A DNA stretch of 64,000 nucleotides, taken from Nymphaea colorata. Its lineage: Eukaryota > Streptophyta > Magnoliopsida > Nymphaeales > Nymphaeaceae. Positions 60,301-64,000 of this stretch are shown here, piece by piece. How positions within the stretch are numbered: the stretch's first letter is position 1; the number at the start of each line of letters is the position of its first letter. Made by a program: the position numbers and the translations under genes. The notes below the pieces were generated by a model, which was not told the DNA's origin, ran no database searches, and saw only the letters and a list, made by a program, of their open reading frames with translations. The DNA lies in the NCBI RefSeq assembly GCF_008831285.2, contig NC_045140.1, positions 1,405,528 to 1,469,527 of the forward strand, written 5' to 3'.

Positions 60301-60793
60301 TCACTAATGTCATCAATATTTTTCTTTGCTGGAAGTTGGTCCTCGGTAGTGAAAAAATTGCAAGGAATTCCTTTATCATCTGCAGGATGAATTATAGGAT
60401 TTATCAGAAGGGAACTGGCTGATTTTCTCCTTGTGATTTCTTATATGTTTTCCAGAATCTATTCTTAATGTGCAATAGTTGGATAACCTTTCACTGTTTG
60501 ACTTGCCAGCTTAAGTTGATCGATTCATTATCTAAAGAAGCAGAACTTGCAAAGCAAGCTTTGTTTTCAAAGCATAGTGAAATGAAAAGTAAGTAGACCC
60601 AATTGATTAACATTAAACTTCTATAAGAATTTCTTACTTACTGTAACTTCCTTGAATTTTTTTTGTGTTAGGTTGGCCTGCGGATCACAACTTCCAGATA
60701 TTCACGCTGGAGATCGAAGATATATTTTTGATCGATTGGTTTGGTGGCCCAAAGCCTTTACCTGTGGCTGACTATCTAAACCAAAAAGTGTAA
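57354..60793 (+). CDS. CREG-like secreted protein (FMN-binding split barrel), five exons
   Basis: Exons: 57354-57559, 59377-59412, 59534-59735, 60510-60588, 60672-60793. All GT-AG, frame kept, 214 residues. Residues 1 to about 29 form a signal peptide (basic start, then GVCYLLFFILLHHL), so the protein should be secreted or vacuolar. The mature part follows the CREG pattern: AARWLAAENDWGVLSTIS, GGAPFGNVVSFSDG (exons 2-3), GIPYFYLTTLDPTARNALKD, FPLGTCGQRDPENPTCSKL with a likely disulfide pair, and the C-terminal WPADHNFQIFTLEIEDIFLIDWFGG split over exons 4 and 5. Animal CREG1 is a lysosomal glycoprotein related to pyridoxamine-phosphate oxidase but lacking that activity; the plant protein's function is not established. 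Exon 2 is a 36-base microexon. I find no N-glycosylation sequon. Intron 1 is about 1.8 kb with no recognised insert. Confidence 0.93.
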
Positions 60794-62452
60794 GTATATT
60801 GTTCATGATATGATCTTTAAACTATTCAACTTCTAACCAAGTGTCAATCAAGGAACTTGTTTATATCAGTTCATGGTTGTGTCCCCTCCTCACCTAATTT
60901 CTACAGTTTCTATGTTGTACTAAGCATATCTGTACCGTCCCATCATCACTTACCTTTCCATGTCAGTTCCTGACTTCTATCCTGTCCCATGTTCACATAC
61001 ATTACCTCATCAGTTCCTGGCTTCTATCCCGTGGAGATGCAGTCTGCATTTGATTGGTCTTGTTCCGAGTCTTACCACAGGCTCAGCGGATGTAAAGGCC
61101 CATGTGGATGATACCAAGGCTATGTTAAGAACACGGTTTTAGCATAAAAAACAATCTAAGAAACTTGTTTTAATTTTCAAACCAGGAGCACAACATGGCT
61201 TTGGCATCATAAAAGCCAGTCCCTTACGATGTCCGAGTCCACATCTGTCCTGAGCTGTGAATTTGCCAAGAAACAAGGAAGTTGTTGAACTCTGCTTTGT
61301 CTCTATATTCGAGACATGGCTTGTATAGGCTTTTCAGCACAATTCAATTATTACTCGAGTTTGGTTATAGTTGTCATGCTCGGTGGTCCGAAAATTATAC
61401 TCTTTCTTGAGCAGTGAGACAAAGTTGCGTACCGTTATTTCAACTTGACACCTTTTCTTTATTTTTCTTTTATTTGATAGGCAATTTGAAATTAAGCAGA
61501 TCTCTACTAGATTATGCCAGTAGAGAGTTAGAAACGTGTCCCAGATATTGAGTTCTTAACCTTTTTTCCACTTCAATCTAACCTTGTAAGTTCAACCGTC
61601 TAGCTAGGTTGATGATTTACTTCTAAAGGTTAACTTTCAACCTTTGTGTTGCTCAAGTGACATAATCTGCTGACTGCAGGTACCAGCGTTCTGCAGTATC
61701 AAAGCTGTAAAAAAAAAAAAGTGGGATCTATATAGTGCTGTTCATATTTGTATAGACCACAATCTGGTTGTAACTTGTGTATGTCGAATGTATAAACCTT
61801 CTATCATCGATTGACTGGTATAAATTTTTATAGAAATGTCATCCTGAAATTCAACTTTTAAATATTAAAGGTGACCATGAATAAATGGCATACCCTGCAA
61901 TTTGGGTGTGCGGGTTATGCTAGTTAGTGATCTCTGCTGACAGAGGTTAGTAACATGGTATATCTCCCTCTCTCTGGCCGAGGTTAGTGTATTCCATTTT
62001 CTTTAAAGGAGAATGATGCGTGTACGATTCACAAGCTTATTTAAATGGCTTCCAGTCATTTCAGCTCATCTTATCTGAACATAAATGTGACGCCAAATCT
62101 GATTTTTCTACCAAATACAGTAATTTCTGCAATAAGTGTTGGAAAAACTGTAACAATCCTGATCCATTTACTTAAATCTGATGCGGAGAGCGAGCTAATG
62201 AGTGTATTGTTACAAAAACCCTCTGATTCCTTGTCTGTTGGTAAAGGATCCGTACTGATCTTTAGCAACGTCTTCAGCATTGGTATGTGAACCTCCATTG
62301 AAACTGGAAGACAAAATCATAGTTGTCACTAGTTCCATGCCAACAGCCGCTCCATTCTTATGGAAAAGTAGTCAGCTTAGAGTCTTCGGACTCAAAGATG
62401 GAAGGCTTCAACCCCTGGGCGTTTTTGGCATTAGGATCGCAAATACATCAAA
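60794..62452. other. 3' flank of the CREG-like gene and gene-free DNA
   Basis: Probable 3' UTR after the TAA at 60791-60793. Opposed frames at 62045-62298 on the two strands were examined and not recognised. Confidence 0.5.
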
Positions 62453-62870
62453 GCCTGTCTTGGGCCGAACACAAGCCAACTCTTGCTTGGCTCGAGTTTG
62501 AGTTGAGCTTTAAAATGTCAATGGAGCTCAGCTGGATAAACTGAGTTGGAGCTCGAGCTCAGCTTGTTTAAGCTCATGTATTGAGAAATCAAAGGCTGAC
62601 TAAGGCTTAACACAAGTCAAGTCTTACTTGGCTCAAGTTTGAGTTGAGCTTTAAAATGTCAGTGGAGCTCAACTGGATAAATCAAGTTGGAGCTCAAGCT
62701 TGGCTTGTTTAAACTCGTCTAGTGAGAAATCCAAGCCTGACTAGGGTCGAACACAAGCCAAGTCTTGCTTGGCTCGAGTTTGAGTTGAGCTTTAAACTGT
62801 CACTATGTCAGTGGAACTCAACAGGATAAACCGAGCTCAGCTTCTTTAAGCTCGTCTATCAATTTCTCAT
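62453..62870. repeat. Three tandem copies of a unit of about 140 bp
   Basis: Units start at 62453, 62594 and 62735. Each has CACAAG(C/T)CAA, CTTGGCTCGAGTTTGAGTTG, GAGCTTTAAAATGTCA, GGAGCTC and a TTGTTTAAGCTC-like end. Copy 3 is more worn and carries a small duplication (GTCACTATGTCA). Similar GAGCTCGAGCTCG sequence occurs once at 32755-32890. Confidence 0.88.
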
Positions 62871-63290
62871 TTCACTTGATTTCTTTGATTCAATTGATCT
62901 ATCAAGTCAAGTTTGTCTTGTTTAAACTCGTTTACCAATTTCCCCATTTGATCTGCTACCTGTCTTTGTGCTTGAGCACTGCATTTTATTCCTACCATAT
63001 CAGAGGCAATAGCGTTGCTAGTAATTTCAATATTCAAAAGTTACAGTTGTGGCCTGGTCCGCATCGCATCCAGCTCAAACGAATGACGCTGAAACCTTTC
63101 TAATGGATTGGTTCTATTTGCAACATTATTCATATGGTAAAAGGGATTTTGAAACCCAATTTGCCCGTAAAACAAAAAAAAAGTTTGTTGGTCTAATAAT
63201 CGGCGTGTATGTTTCTCAATTAGCTTAAAAGAAGCAAGCGATAAAAAAGGCTTTGACACTTTTACTGACATCCGCCGAAAATGGGAAAAG
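62871..63290. other. Gene-free stretch
   Basis: Nothing recognised between the tandem array and the tRNA gene. Confidence 0.5.
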
Positions 63291-63298
63291 AAAAAAAA
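63291..63298 (-). terminator. RNA polymerase III terminator of tRNA-Glu
   Basis: Eight T on the minus strand directly after the discriminator base of the tRNA gene. Confidence 0.92.
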
Positions 63299-63371
63299 TT
63301 CCGTTGCCGGGACTCGAACCCGGGTCTCTCGGGTGAGAGCCGAGTATCCTAACCAACTAGACTACAACGGA
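63299..63371 (-). tRNA. trnE-CUC: tRNA-Glu (anticodon CTC)
   Basis: 73 bases on the minus strand fold as a full cloverleaf. The acceptor stem is TCCGTTG with CAACGGA and discriminator A. The D arm holds AGTTGGTTA, the anticodon stem is CTCGG/CCGAG around loop CTCTCAC with anticodon CTC, and the T arm is CCGGGTTCGAGTCCCGG. Internal Pol III boxes A (TAGTCTAGTTGG) and B (GGTTCGAGTCC) are intact. There is no intron and no encoded CCA. It is the nuclear cytosolic type and reads GAG codons. Confidence 0.97.
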
Positions 63372-63776
63372 TTGGTGACTTTCTATCTTACCCAACTTTA
63401 AAATTGTTTCTATGACTACGTCAAAGCTGTTGAAATTGCAGGGCGTCCATATGTTCTTTAGCTTGAAAGCAATCATTAACTTTAATGCAGGGCATGTTGA
63501 TTTTTCGTGTGCACTTCCACCTGAATCACTAACACTCTTGCACATTATTTCTGGAATCTAGACCAGCCCCTGACCTCCTTACTTTGTAAGGAAGTTTAGA
63601 ATGAAATAGAAGGACTTGGGGTATTATGCAACTTACTTTTGCTTCACATCCTTCCTTGGTTGGTAATTTAGTTTGCAACGCTTGGGTTCGTCTAGCAATA
63701 AGAACGACATGTTAATCCCAATCAATAACTGCCATCAAACGTCTCTTCAATCACACATTTTGGTAGTGATGTTTTC
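63372..63776. other. Gene-free stretch
   Basis: Upstream of the tRNA gene on its own strand. A frame at 63357-63545 (-) is not recognised. Confidence 0.5.
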
Positions 63777-63943
63777 ATGAGGGATGCCAAATTATAATTT
63801 CAAATTTTTGACAGAAGTTTAAATATTATTTTTAAAATTTTTTTACATAGAATAAATATTTTTTTCTAAAATCTGTATGTAAATTTTTTAAAAAAAATTT
63901 GAAAGATCAAGGCCCCAGCCAACCCCTTCTTGGCTTTACCCCT
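63777..63943 (-). mobile_element. MITE-like copy with CAGGGGTAAAGCC end
   Basis: The right edge reverse-complements to CAGGGGTAAAGCCAAG, like the CAGGGGCGGAGCCA ends seen elsewhere. The left edge AGGGATGCCAAATTA is a worn partner. The interior is AAATTT-rich. Confidence 0.5.
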
Positions 63944-64000
63944 GATCATAAAGTACATATTTTGACTTAGCGTTACATATGTCATAGTTTGACATGCAAA

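Noticed and set aside
60788-61730. Further splicing of the CREG-like gene from AAA|GTGTAAG to an acceptor near 61680
   Set aside because: The TAA at 60791 gives a protein of normal CREG length; the extension would add only an unconserved tail running into a poly(A) tract.
62045-62298. Opposed open frames of about 80 codons on both strands
   Set aside because: Neither resembles a known protein and no splice-linked continuation is seen.

Overview
This is plant nuclear DNA, almost certainly from a flowering plant. It is AT-rich, and its genes are split by GT-AG introns. It carries a Ty3/gypsy chromovirus of the plant Tekay/Del clade, decayed LINE sequence, many short hAT-like MITEs, long (AT)n and (CT)n microsatellites, and a fragment of plastid rpl2. 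The species cannot be named from the sequence.

Three split protein-coding genes and one tRNA gene can be supported, all built by hand from open frames, splice sites and family resemblance. (1) A BSD-domain protein, 6239-13187 (+), four exons, whose 3 kb introns hold a dead LINE and an old direct repeat. (2) A plant O-fucosyltransferase-family (GT106/DUF246-type) type II membrane protein, 42385-44928 (+), eight exons, 497 residues, with a seven-codon upstream ORF ending three bases before its start. (3) A CREG-like secreted FMN-barrel protein, 57354-60793 (+), five exons including a 36-base microexon, 214 residues. (4) tRNA-Glu(CTC), 63299-63371 (-), followed at once by a Pol III T-run. They share no visible pathway; they are ordinary dispersed plant genes with repeat-rich DNA between them.

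The outstanding object is a composite LTR retroelement at 23454-31770. Its outer ends are two 189-bp LTRs that I read as identical. Between them lie an intact 1500-codon Tekay gag-pol, its own polypurine tract and one 2.9-kb LTR of a different family, a second tRNA-Met-type primer site, a third diverged copy of the short LTR, and a tiny internal domain with two adjacent hairpins. The order is short LTR, PBS, gag-pol, PPT, long LTR, PBS, PPT, short LTR, PBS, PPT, short LTR. This is what results if a one-LTR circle, or a switched template, of an autonomous Tekay element joined a tandem TRIM (terminal-repeat retrotransposon in miniature) at the shared primer-binding site.

Elsewhere the intergenic DNA is old transposon debris. 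One MITE family has GGGGCGGAGCCA-like ends and a GTGTGGGCA palindrome. Two hAT-like insertions have perfect 8-bp target duplications, at 34.46 kb and 36.0 kb. There are also three local tandem duplications (22.85, 39.8 and 62.45 kb).
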